Assembly (NCBI RefSeq): GCF_022763245.1 | Contig: NZ_JALEGV010000014.1 | Coordinates: forward strand, 248,001 to 312,000 | Source: Oricola sp. | Lineage (GTDB): Bacteria > Pseudomonadota > Alphaproteobacteria > Rhizobiales > Rhizobiaceae | Direction of reading: 5' to 3' | DNA length: 64,000 bases | In this document: positions 1-7,845 of the stretch, piece by piece | Layout: every line of letters starts with the position of its first letter | Position numbering within the stretch: position 1 is the stretch's first letter | Made by a program: the position numbers and the translations under genes | Notes under the pieces: model-generated | The model's database searches: none | Seen by the model: the letters and a program-made list of their open reading frames with translations, nothing else | Told to the model about the DNA's origin: nothing

Positions 1-64
1 GTTCCAGATAGGGGGCGGCCATGGCGGCCTTCACCATCGAACGTCTGGCCAGTTGCATACCCAT
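1..64 (-). CDS. RNA polymerase sigma factor, RpoH2-like (N-terminal fragment)
   Basis: Only the first 21 codons are in the window; the gene runs off the left edge. The visible peptide begins MGMQLARRSMVK and contains AMAAPYLE, which resembles the first helix of rhizobial sigma-32 type factors (RpoH2), where a similar segment precedes an acidic ERDEE-like stretch. An ATG at 64 is preceded by a GGGAG-type ribosome site. Its place directly downstream of carD on the same strand fits an order I recall from rhizobia. With so little sequence the identification is an inference; any other protein with this N-terminus cannot be excluded. Confidence 0.5.
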   Translation of the reverse strand, partial: MGMQLARRSMVKAAMAAPYLE

Positions 65-201
65 GTCGTTCTCCCGATCGTTGGACCTTGGAAATTTGAC
101 TCTAGGATACGCCTTTTTTGAGGGATTGGACCACAAGCGGGGGTGAACAGTGCGGCGTCACTGGTCGCACAATGCCGTAACGCCTTGGCATGAAACGAAA
201 A

Positions 202-222
202 ACCCGGCCGCAGGGGCCGGGT
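202..222 (-). terminator. Rho-independent terminator after carD
   Basis: An 8-bp GC-rich stem (ACCCGGCC against GGCCGGGT) with a 5-nt loop lies 48 bp past the carD stop. Read on the minus strand it is followed at once by TTTTTCGTTT, the classic intrinsic terminator pattern. It would separate carD transcription from the sigma-factor gene. Confidence 0.85.
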
Positions 223-270
223 CTCACAATTTCGTTATGGTTGCGCCTTGGTTATGCCGGCGCTGGCAAT

Positions 271-846
271 TCAGGCTGCTTCTTCCTGAGCGTCGCCTTC
301 GTCGTTCTCGGCCTTGGCGCCGCGCTTCGGGCCCTTGTTCAGGTTGGTCTCGATCAGGCGCACCGCTTCGGTGTCGGTGATCTTGTTGACCGCCGCGATC
401 TCGCGCGCCATCCGGTCGAGAGCGGCCTCGTAGAGCTGACGCTCGGAATAGGACTGCTCCGGCTGGTTGTCGGCGCGGTACAGGTCGCGCACGACCTCGG
501 CGATCGAAATCAGGTCGCCGGAGTTGATCTTGGCGTCATACTCCTGCGCGCGGCGCGACCACATGGTCCGCTTGATGCGGGCGCGGCCCTGGAGGATCTT
601 CAGAGCGCGTTCGACGAAGTCGGGCTCGGACAGCTTGCGCATGCCGATCGACACGGCCTTCGCCACCGGGACCTTGAGGCGCATCTTGTCCTTCTGGAAC
701 TCGACCACGAACAGCTCGAGCTTGTGACCCGCAACTTCCTGTTCCTCGATCGCCGCGATCTGGCCGACGCCATGGGCCGGATAGACGATGAACTCGTTGG
801 TCTTGAAGCCCTGTCGCTGAGCACTCTTCTTGGAGGCAGTCGCCAT
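271..846 (-). CDS. carD: CarD family transcriptional regulator
   Basis: The 191-residue product has the CarD/CdnL/TRCF RNA-polymerase-interacting domain at about residues 15-75 (VYPAHGVGQI, then KLELFVVEFQ and RLKVPVAKA), followed by a helical C-terminal domain with the WSRRAQEYDAKI segment typical of CarD. In this family the protein binds RNA polymerase beta subunit and stabilises open promoter complexes, so it acts globally rather than at one operon. The ATG at 846 has GGGAG about 10 nt upstream. The C-terminus is charged and low in complexity. It stands as its own unit, with a candidate promoter upstream and a strong terminator downstream. Confidence 0.93.
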   Translation of the reverse strand: MATASKKSAQRQGFKTNEFIVYPAHGVGQIAAIEEQEVAGHKLELFVVEFQKDKMRLKVPVAKAVSIGMRKLSEPDFVERALKILQGRARIKRTMWSRRAQEYDAKINSGDLISIAEVVRDLYRADNQPEQSYSERQLYEAALDRMAREIAAVNKITDTEAVRLIETNLNKGPKRGAKAENDEGDAQEEAA

Positions 847-994
847 ACTTTTCTTACTCCCTGCGCGTCGCCCTGCGGACTATCCGCAGGGGCGCAATTG
901 GTTTCCACCATCTCTGATCAGGCGCGAACGTCGCAGATCGGGCCCCAGAAGGGTCGCGATGACCTGCCGGTGATGAACCGGTGAGCAGGCGTTC

Positions 995-1023
995 TATCAA
1001 ATTGGGAGTGTCAAACAGCCCAA
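995..1023 (-). promoter_or_regulatory. Candidate sigma-70 promoter for carD
   Basis: On the minus strand TTGGGC (1023-1018) and TTGATA (1000-995) are separated by exactly 17 nt, about 150 bp before the carD start. The match is moderate. The rest of the 348-bp gap between fdxA and carD holds no open frame I can support; near 1125-1145 it has an AT-rich imperfect inverted repeat around TTAACGTAA just past the fdxA stop. Confidence 0.35.
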
Positions 1024-1194
1024 GCGCGTGACGAGAAATGGCATTCTTGTGCTATTACCACAAAAATGCGCGATTTTCAATGCGTTGCACAATTTTCGGG
1101 CTTCAGCCCGCCCGCGATGACGGGTTTACCTTAACGTAAATGGTAATGCCGCCAGGCAAGTTCAAGCTGTCCGCGGGGCCGACGGCCGCTCTCG

Positions 1195-1533
1195 TCAGTC
1201 GCCTTCGCCCGGATTGGCGGAGAAGAACTGCTCGTATTTGTTCTCGACGCCGTCCATCTCCTTGCTCTCGGGCAAGGGCTCGCGCTTGACGGTGATGTTG
1301 GGCCACTTCTCGGCGTATTCGGTGTTGATCTGAAGCCACTTGTCCATCCCCGGCTCGGTGTCGGGGCGGATGGCGTCGGCCGGGCATTCGGGCTCGCACA
1401 CGCCGCAGTCGATGCATTCGTCCGGATGGATGACGAGCATGTTCTCGCCTTCGTAGAAACAGTCTACCGGGCAGACTTCCACGCAGTCGGTGTATTTGCA
1501 GCGAATGCAGTTATCGATGACGACATAGGTCAC
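1195..1533 (-). CDS. fdxA: Ferredoxin FdxA, 7Fe-type with two clusters
   Basis: The 112-residue product carries two cysteine clusters, [14 protein letters not shown] and [12 protein letters not shown], as in the FdxA family of 7Fe ferredoxins (one 3Fe-4S and one 4Fe-4S centre). It is a soluble low-potential electron carrier whose partner is not evident from the neighbours. I place the start at a GTG at 1533, preceded by GGAG 8 nt upstream; this gives the family's usual length and begins [11 protein letters not shown] longer open frame reaching 1614 would add 27 residues with no similarity to ferredoxins. Confidence 0.93.
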   Translation of the reverse strand: MTYVVIDNCIRCKYTDCVEVCPVDCFYEGENMLVIHPDECIDCGVCEPECPADAIRPDTEPGMDKWLQINTEYAEKWPNITVKREPLPESKEMDGVENKYEQFFSANPGEGD

Positions 1534-1680
1534 GGGCGGCTCCAGCATGTGGCGGCCGACCGGAACCGGCCGCGGAATCCGGGGATGGGTACCGGCTTTG
1601 CCGAAAGCGTGCAAGGGGGCAAAAACGCACGTCGGTGAAAGGATTTTCGACGGATTGCGCCCTGATTGGCAAACCTGTTC

Positions 1681-3012
1681 TCAGTTGCCGCCAATCGCAT
1701 GGCGAAAGGCTTCGTAAGAGGCCTTGGGAGTCCGCTTCTGGGTCTCGTAGTCCACATGCACCATCCCGAAGCGTTTGGCATAGCCCTGCGCCCATTCGTA
1801 ATTGTCGAGGAGCGACCAGCCGAAATAGCCCTGCACCGGCGCGCCGTCGGCGATCGCCCGCAGCACGGCCTTCATGTGCGCGTCGAAATAATCGACGCGG
1901 ATGGCGTCGTCGACGCGCCCGTTTTCGACGTGATCGTCCCAGGCCATGCCGTTCTCGGTGACGATAATCGGCGTGTCCTTCGTATAGTCGCGATGCAGGC
2001 GGGTGAGGATCGCGTGGAGGCCGTCGGGATAGATTTCCCACCCCATGTCGGTGGTCGGCAGCGGGCCGGGCACGGCCTTGATCGACGGCCAGACGCTGTC
2101 CGGATCATGGGCGATATTGGAGCGGGTGTAATAATTGACGCCGAGCCAGTCGATCGGGGTGCCGATCGTTTCGAGATCGGCCTCGTAGCCCTGCGGCATA
2201 TGGTCGCCCAGGCCTTCGAGGATGTCTTCCGGATAGCTCTTCTGCGTGATCGCCTGGATGAACCAGCGATTGTAGTGGCCGTCCTGGCGCCTTGCCGCAG
2301 CGACATCCTCCGGCGCGTCGCTGGCCGGATTGGCGTGCTCGAAATTCAGCACGATGCCGAGCTTGTCGCATCCCTCGGCACGCAGCGCCTCGACCGCGCG
2401 GCCATGCGCCAGCAACACGTGATGCATCGCGCGCGCGGCGGCGCGGATGTCGCGCAGGCCCGGCGCGTGAATGCCGAGAAAATGGCTGAGCCAGGCAACG
2501 CACCACGGTTCGTTGATCGTGGCGACCGTCTCCATGCGGTCGCCGATGCGGGCGAAGACGGTGCGGGCATAATCGGCGAACCAGTTCGCGACGTCGCGGT
2601 TGCGCCAGCCGCCGAAATCGGACAGCGCGGCCGGCAGGTCCCAGTGATACAGGGTCAGATAGGGCTTCAGGCCGCGTTCCAGGATGGCGTCGGTCAGCCG
2701 GTCGTAGAAGTCCAGCCCTTCTACATTAACGTTTGTGCCGTCGGGCATGATCCGCGCCCAGGATGTGGAGAAGCGATAGGCGTCGAAGCCGCCGTCGCGG
2801 ATCAGGTCGAGATCTTCCTCGTAGCGGTGATAGTGGTCGCAGGCGATTGCGCCGGTTTCGGCATTGACCACATTTCCGGGTGTTGCGGCGAAAGTGTCCC
2901 AGTGCGACGGGCCTGCGCCGCCGAAGGACGATCCCTCGATCTGGTAGGCGGCGGTGGCCGCGCCGAACTGGAATCCGTCGGGAAAGTCAGAGCGTCGGAA
3001 GGAGAAGGTCAT
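1681..3012 (-). CDS. GH1 family beta-glucosidase
   Basis: A 443-residue glycoside hydrolase family 1 enzyme, normal length for the family. The N-terminal PDGFQFGAATAAYQIEG signature, TINEP with the acid/base glutamate, and TENG with the nucleophile glutamate are all intact. It should hydrolyse beta-glucosides in the cytoplasm; there is no signal peptide. The start is the ATG at 3012 with AAGGG about 10 nt upstream. It sits between an S4-domain protein and fdxA with no sugar transporter near it. An AACGTT-centred imperfect palindrome at about 3036-3047, 24-35 bp before the start, could be a sugar-responsive operator, but this is weak. Confidence 0.93.
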   Translation of the reverse strand: MTFSFRRSDFPDGFQFGAATAAYQIEGSSFGGAGPSHWDTFAATPGNVVNAETGAIACDHYHRYEEDLDLIRDGGFDAYRFSTSWARIMPDGTNVNVEGLDFYDRLTDAILERGLKPYLTLYHWDLPAALSDFGGWRNRDVANWFADYARTVFARIGDRMETVATINEPWCVAWLSHFLGIHAPGLRDIRAAARAMHHVLLAHGRAVEALRAEGCDKLGIVLNFEHANPASDAPEDVAAARRQDGHYNRWFIQAITQKSYPEDILEGLGDHMPQGYEADLETIGTPIDWLGVNYYTRSNIAHDPDSVWPSIKAVPGPLPTTDMGWEIYPDGLHAILTRLHRDYTKDTPIIVTENGMAWDDHVENGRVDDAIRVDYFDAHMKAVLRAIADGAPVQGYFGWSLLDNYEWAQGYAKRFGMVHVDYETQKRTPKASYEAFRHAIGGN

Positions 3013-3077
3013 CAACGGGCCCTTGGGAGGTTCACTTTAACGTTGCAGTTGCCTTAGCACGAAGCGGGTGGCCGACG

Positions 3078-3467
3078 TCAATCTCCCTCGCCGATCAACT
3101 TGTCGACGGCGCGCCGTTCCTTCTTGGTCGGACGGCCCGCTCCCGGATCGCGCGTGCCGCTCATCCGGTCCAGCGCATTGTCCGGGCGCGGCGGGGGCGG
3201 CGGCGAAAGATCCTCATAAAGCAGGCGTGCCTCGGCGGCGGGGCCGCGGCGCGTGCCGCAATCGACGACCTTGTAGACGATGACCCGGCGCTCGAGCGCC
3301 ACGGTCAGCACGTCACCGGGTTTGATTTCCTGGCTTGCCTGGGAAATCTTGTTGCCGTTGACGCGGACATGGCCGCCCTGGGCGAGCTTGGCGGCGAGCG
3401 TTCGAGATTTCGCCACGCGGGCGAAGAAGAGCCATTTGTCGATGCGCTGACTGGCGGCGCCCGTCAT
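3078..3467 (-). CDS. S4 domain RNA-binding protein, HslR/Hsp15-like
   Basis: The 129-residue product has an S4 RNA-binding domain at the N-terminus (RIDKWLFFARVAKSRTLAAKL, then GGHVRVNG), as in Hsp15/HslR, which in Escherichia coli binds stalled 50S subunits carrying nascent chain. After the S4 domain comes a proline-rich stretch and a basic tail GRPTKKERRAVDKL common in alphaproteobacterial members. The start lies 4 nt after the helicase stop (TGACCAGATG), so the two genes are almost certainly co-transcribed and translationally coupled. Confidence 0.88.
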   Translation of the reverse strand: MTGAASQRIDKWLFFARVAKSRTLAAKLAQGGHVRVNGNKISQASQEIKPGDVLTVALERRVIVYKVVDCGTRRGPAAEARLLYEDLSPPPPPRPDNALDRMSGTRDPGAGRPTKKERRAVDKLIGEGD

Positions 3468-3471
3468 CTGG

Positions 3472-6400
3472 TCATTTCTTCATCTGGTCCTTCAAGGCGG
3501 CCAGCTTGGCGAAGGGCGAATCCGGATCGATGGGCGCTTCGCGGCGCGGCGGCCTGGCGGAGCCGGCATTGCCGCCCTTGTTCTTGCCGCCATGATGCTG
3601 TCCGCGCTGGTCGCCGTCGCGCTTGCCGCGCGGTTTGCCCTTGCCGCCTTTCGGACGCTGGCCCTCGCCGCGTTCGCGACCTTCCTGGGCCGGTGCGCCG
3701 TCGCGGCGCTGTCCGCCTTGCGGGCGCTTGCCGCGCCGGCCGCGGTCGCCGCGCACCTGGTACCAGACGAGAACCGGCTTGGGTTCCTCGGCTTCGGCAG
3801 CCGGCTCCGTCGTTTCGCCCTCCGGCTCTACGGCGGCCTGCGGGGCTGTCTCGGATTCGGTGGCAGGCTCGGTCTGCGGTTCCTCGCTCGCGGCTTCTTC
3901 GACGCCCGGGGTCGGCTCGGGCTCGGGCGCAGTCTCCGGTGCCGGTTCGTCGGAGGCGGCCTCGGTTGCGGGTTCAGCCGTCTGTTCGGCAGTCACCTCG
4001 TCCGACGGTTCGCTTGCCGCATCCTCGGTGGCCGGTGCCGCGGGCGTGTCGGCTTCGGCGGGAGCCTCCGGTTCGGCCGGCGCGCTTGCTGCCTTCAACT
4101 CGGCGAGCTTCGCATCGAAATCGGCCGCTTCGACCTTGTCGTGGCGGTAGCCGAGGCTGCCGAGCACGGCTTCCATGTCGTCGGCGGTCGCGCCGAGGAT
4201 CGACATCATCGCCGGCGTGACGAAGAAGCGTCCGCCGCCAGCAGCCCCCTCGGGCAGCGCGTTGCCGCCTTCGCGGAACTGCAGCGCCGGGCGGATCAGG
4301 TCTGCGAGGCGCTCCAGAATGTCCACGCGCACGGCGCGGCTGCCGAGATGGCGATAGCCGGCGAGCTTGTAGAAGGCGGTGTCGAATTCGGGATCCGGCA
4401 CCAGCGAAGTCCGGCCGGTCGACAGCATATGCACGACGTCGCCATAGCCGGGCTTGTCCTTGCCGTCATTGGCGAGCGCCCAGAGCAGGGTCAAAAGGCC
4501 GGCCGGCGCGGGCTTGATCAGGGCCGGGATGAAGATGTGGTAGAAGCCGAAACGCGCACCGTAGCGACGCAGCGCCGCGCGGCCGTCCTGGTCGAGCGAC
4601 CGGATCTCGTCGGAGATCTCGCGGCGCGGGACGATGCCGTAATTCTCGATCAGGCGGAATCCGATGCCGCGGGCGATGCCGGACAATTCGTCGGCGCGCC
4701 CCAGATCGACCAGCGGCTTGAGATGCGTCTCAATGTGATGGGCGACGAAGCGCTCGAGGCGCGCGGCCACCTTGTCGCGGGACGGGCCGGTCAACTGCTC
4801 GTCGGCCAACAGCACGACGCGCGGCTTCAGCCATTCCTCGCCGGCCGTCATCGACGCGACCGGCTGGCCGATCCAGCGCAACACGCCGTCCATCGACACG
4901 GCGAAATCGCCGTTGCCGGCGGCGGCAAGCCGTTCGGCGCGGGTGTCGAACTCGGTCGCCAGCGCCTTGGCGGCAGCCGCCTTCACGGCCTTGGCGTCCT
5001 CGCCTTCCGCGGATTTGTCCGCTGAAAAGCGGAAACCGTCGAGCCGTCCGACATGGTGGCCTTCCACCGTTACATCGCCGTCCGGGCTGATATCTGCTTG
5101 CATTGTCACGTTCTCTCGCAACCGCTTCATGAGCACGGATGTCCTGCGGTCTACAAAGCGTTTCGTCAACCTGTCATGCAACGCGTCGGACAGCTTGTCC
5201 TCGATCGCGCGCGTCTTTTCTTGCCAGTGTAGCGGATCGGCAAGCCATCCGGGCCGGTTGGCCACATAGGTCCAGGTGCGGATCTGGGCGATACGGGCCG
5301 ACAGGGTGTCGATCTCGCCATCCGCGCGATCGGCGCGCAGAACCTGCTCGGCCATGTAGTCCTCGTCGACATGGCCGCGCCGGACCAAGTCGAAGAATAT
5401 CTGCGAAATGATGTCGGCATGCTGGGCCGGGGCGATCTTGCGGTAGTCGGGCAGCATGCAGCCTTCCCACAACAGCGCCACTTCGTCCCGGCCCCGGCAG
5501 ATGTCGGCGACGGTCGCGTCGCGGGCCAGGAATTCCAGCGCGCGCTGGTCGACGGCGGGCAGCGCCTTGGTCAGGCCGGGGAGATTGGGCGGGGTCTCCA
5601 GCGAGGCGCGCAGGTCGGCGATGGAGGAGAAGTCGAGCTGGCGCGAGCGCCATTGCAGCACTTTCACCGGCTCGAATTCATGGCCCTCGATGCGTTCGAC
5701 GGTCTCGTCGTCGAGCGGATGGGCGTAGCCCGAGACGCCGAAGGTGCCGTCGCGCATGTGGCGTCCGGCGCGCCCGGCGATCTGGGCCATCTCGGCGGGC
5801 GACAGTTCACGGAAGGAATAGCCGTCGAACTTCCTGAGCTGGGCGAAGGCGACGTGATCGACGTCGAGATTGAGCCCCATGCCGATGGCGTCGGTTGCGA
5901 CGAGATACTCGACGTCGCCGGACTGGTAGAGTTCGACCTGCGCATTGCGTGTGCGCGGGCTGAGCGCGCCCATGACGACCGCGGCGCCGCCGCGCTGGCG
6001 GCGGATCAGTTCGGCGATCGCGTAGACCTCGTCGGCGGAGAAGGCGACGATAGCGGACCGGCGGGGCAGGCGGGTGATCTTCTTGGAGCCCGCATAGGCC
6101 AGATGCGACATGCGGGGCCGCGAGACGATGTCGATGCCCGGCATCAGCGCGCGCAGGATCGGCGCCATCGTGCCGGCCCCCAGCAGCAATGTCTCTTCGC
6201 GGCCGCGCAGGTTGAGGATGCGGTCGGTGAAGATGTGGCCGCGCTCCAGATCGCCGGCCAGTTGCACCTCGTCGACGGCGACGAAGGCGGCGTCGGTCTG
6301 GGAGGGCATTGCTTCCACCGTGCAGACCGAGAAGCGGGCCTTGGGCGGAACGATCTTTTCCTCGCCGGTGATCAGCGCCACCTGGCCTGCGCCGACCTTC

Positions 6401-6576
6401 TCGGCGACGCGGCCATAGACCTCGCGGGCGAGCAGCCGCAGAGGCAGGCCGATCACGCCGCTGGAATGGGCGACCATGCGCTCGATGGCGTAGTGGGTCT
6501 TGCCGGTGTTGGTGGGCCCGAGAACCGCCTTGACGGTGTGGCCGGTCATGATTTGAGGGGGCATTGACTCTGGCAT
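3472..6576 (-). CDS. SUV3-like DEAD/H-type RNA helicase with long charged tail
   Basis: A helicase of about 1034 residues related to the mitochondrial degradosome helicase SUV3. The P-loop is GPTNTGKT near the N-terminus, with VDEVQLAGD (motif II), VATDAIGMGLNLD (motif V) and QIAGRAGRH (motif VI). The last 205 or so residues are low complexity: first Glu/Ala/Pro rich and acidic, then Arg/Gly/Lys rich and basic, ending in PDSPFAKLAALKDQMKK. The basic arm probably binds RNA. The start is uncertain: I use an ATG at 6576, but a GTG at 6642 or a later ATG just before the P-loop are possible and none has a strong ribosome site. It leads an operon with the S4-domain gene. Confidence 0.88.
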   Translation of the reverse strand: MPESMPPQIMTGHTVKAVLGPTNTGKTHYAIERMVAHSSGVIGLPLRLLAREVYGRVAEKVGAGQVALITGEEKIVPPKARFSVCTVEAMPSQTDAAFVAVDEVQLAGDLERGHIFTDRILNLRGREETLLLGAGTMAPILRALMPGIDIVSRPRMSHLAYAGSKKITRLPRRSAIVAFSADEVYAIAELIRRQRGGAAVVMGALSPRTRNAQVELYQSGDVEYLVATDAIGMGLNLDVDHVAFAQLRKFDGYSFRELSPAEMAQIAGRAGRHMRDGTFGVSGYAHPLDDETVERIEGHEFEPVKVLQWRSRQLDFSSIADLRASLETPPNLPGLTKALPAVDQRALEFLARDATVADICRGRDEVALLWEGCMLPDYRKIAPAQHADIISQIFFDLVRRGHVDEDYMAEQVLRADRADGEIDTLSARIAQIRTWTYVANRPGWLADPLHWQEKTRAIEDKLSDALHDRLTKRFVDRRTSVLMKRLRENVTMQADISPDGDVTVEGHHVGRLDGFRFSADKSAEGEDAKAVKAAAAKALATEFDTRAERLAAAGNGDFAVSMDGVLRWIGQPVASMTAGEEWLKPRVVLLADEQLTGPSRDKVAARLERFVAHHIETHLKPLVDLGRADELSGIARGIGFRLIENYGIVPRREISDEIRSLDQDGRAALRRYGARFGFYHIFIPALIKPAPAGLLTLLWALANDGKDKPGYGDVVHMLSTGRTSLVPDPEFDTAFYKLAGYRHLGSRAVRVDILERLADLIRPALQFREGGNALPEGAAGGGRFFVTPAMMSILGATADDMEAVLGSLGYRHDKVEAADFDAKLAELKAASAPAEPEAPAEADTPAAPATEDAASEPSDEVTAEQTAEPATEAASDEPAPETAPEPEPTPGVEEAASEEPQTEPATESETAPQAAVEPEGETTEPAAEAEEPKPVLVWYQVRGDRGRRGKRPQGGQRRDGAPAQEGRERGEGQRPKGGKGKPRGKRDGDQRGQHHGGKNKGGNAGSARPPRREAPIDPDSPFAKLAALKDQMKK

Positions 6577-7158
6577 GAAATTCGAATCCGGGGGTATCCG
6601 GCGCCGATCGGCATTTTCGGGAGACTTTTCCGCCTTTAGCACGCCGACTCGGCAATTGCAGGGCGAAAAATACGCGAACTTACGGGCGTTTCACCGCTTC
6701 TGGGTTGTGAGGGTTAACAACCGGAACGAGTCTGGAACGAATCGGCGACGAATCGCTGACTCTCATAGGTTGCAGCTTTGTTCTCCACCAGATGTGGTGG
6801 TCCGCGGCCTCATGCACACCAGTTGGTGAATCGCGGCTGCGGCGTTCTCGTCGGTTGTCGGCGAATTCGTTAACGACCGCCCGCCGGGGCTGACAGGCGT
6901 TTCGCGGCCCCGGTTAATGAATTGATATGTATCGACTATTTTCACCATTTGTTAACCATGTGTGTTCGGGTTCCGGCAAGGTCTCGTTAACGAACAGAAC
7001 CGAGGTGGAACGAATCGGCGACGAATCAGAGATAGGACAAGTTTCCTGTTTCGTTCTCACCACATGTGGTGTGTCCGTCGATGCCTCAGGCACAACTTTA
7101 ACGATTCATCGGACGCGAGGCACCGCCATATCGGTGCTCGCGTTAACCTTTGGCCGCC
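6577..7158. promoter_or_regulatory. Long spacer dense in GANTC and GTTAAC sites
   Basis: This 580-bp gap lies upstream of the helicase and downstream of tlpA, both on the minus strand, and has no supported gene. It holds ten GANTC sites (6584, 6646, 6728, 6739, 6750, 6758, 6828, 7012, 7023, 7103), the target of the cell-cycle methyltransferase CcrM, and five copies of GTTAAC (6713, 6869, 6951, 6986, 7142), one of them in the context TTAACCAT that resembles a CtrA half site. It probably carries the helicase promoter; whether it also makes an RNA cannot be told from sequence alone. Confidence 0.55.
6713..7077. repeat. Two copies of a ~92-bp module, 273 bp apart
   Basis: Copy A is 6713-6804 and copy B 6986-7077. 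They align with a constant offset of 273 bp: GTTAAC at the left end, a 22-bp exactly shared core (6733-6754 and 7006-7027) containing two GAATC sites 11 bp apart, GTTCTC (6780 and 7053), then a palindrome around ATGTGG (CACCACATGTGGTG in copy B, CCACC...GGTGG in copy A) and TCCG at the right end. Sequence between these anchors has diverged, so the anchors appear to be under selection. Confidence 0.8.
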
Positions 7159-7845
7159 TCAGTCTTCCTTCTTGATGACCGCGTCGATCAGGCGATAGGC
7201 GTCGTCGCTATCCCATTCCGCCGGGCCGTTCATGTTGGCGACGACGCAGTTCTCCTCGTCGACAAGCACCGTCACGGGCAATCCGAAGGCGAGCGATTCC
7301 TTCTTCATCGTGTTGAAGGCGCCGATCGTCGGGTCGTGATAGAAGCCGAGATTGGCGATGCCGATCTCGTCGAAGAAGGCACGCGGCTTGTCGTCCGAGC
7401 CGCCGTCGACGGAAATCGCGATCACCTCGAAATCCGCTCCGCCCTTGTTGGCCTGCAACCGGTCGAGCGCGGGCATTTCCGCGCGGCAGGGTGCGCACCA
7501 GGTCGCCCACAGATTGACGAGGCGCGGCTTGCCGCCGCTCGCGGCGAGCGTCGTCGGCTGCCCGTCGCCGTCGTTGAAGGCGAGCGTGGAAAGGTCGTTG
7601 GCCTCGGAGCGCGCGGCCATGGCTGCGATTTCGCCCGTCAGCAGCGGTTTGAGCTCCTGGCCCCTGGCGATGGCGGCCTCGCAGGCGCCGGTTTCGGCGC
7701 CATTGCCATGCAGCATGCCCGTGGCGTATATCCCGGCCGCGCCGGCGACGGCAGTCAGGCCGATGGCGACAGCGGCGATCATTGCGACGGGCGGGCGGCG
7801 ACCCGCCGACGTCCCGTTCTTACTTTCCGGGGTTTTTTCACTCAT
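7159..7845 (-). CDS. tlpA: TlpA-type membrane-anchored thioredoxin-like protein
   Basis: The 228-residue product begins with a short cytoplasmic end, a single membrane anchor at about residues 20-45, and a periplasmic TlpA/ResA-like thioredoxin fold with the redox motif WATWCAPC near residues 113-120. Family members keep cysteines of cytochrome c oxidase or cytochromes c reduced in the periplasm. Two extra cysteines (near residue 55 and in DEENCVV) resemble those of TlpA itself. The start ATG at 7845 shares the tetranucleotide CATG with the divergent argH start. An upstream TTG at 7875 would add ten residues that do not look conserved. Confidence 0.85.
   Translation of the reverse strand: MSEKTPESKNGTSAGRRPPVAMIAAVAIGLTAVAGAAGIYATGMLHGNGAETGACEAAIARGQELKPLLTGEIAAMAARSEANDLSTLAFNDGDGQPTTLAASGGKPRLVNLWATWCAPCRAEMPALDRLQANKGGADFEVIAISVDGGSDDKPRAFFDEIGIANLGFYHDPTIGAFNTMKKESLAFGLPVTVLVDEENCVVANMNGPAEWDSDDAYRLIDAVIKKED

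Noticed and set aside
190-984. Long plus-strand frame opposite carD
   Set aside because: It is the antisense shadow of carD, which has clear family motifs, a ribosome site and a terminator; the plus-strand product has no recognisable features.
6577-7158. Chromosomal replication origin
   Set aside because: GANTC and TTAAC sites recall alphaproteobacterial origins, but I see no DnaA boxes (TTATCCACA type), and none of the usual flanking genes such as hemE or dnaA is present.
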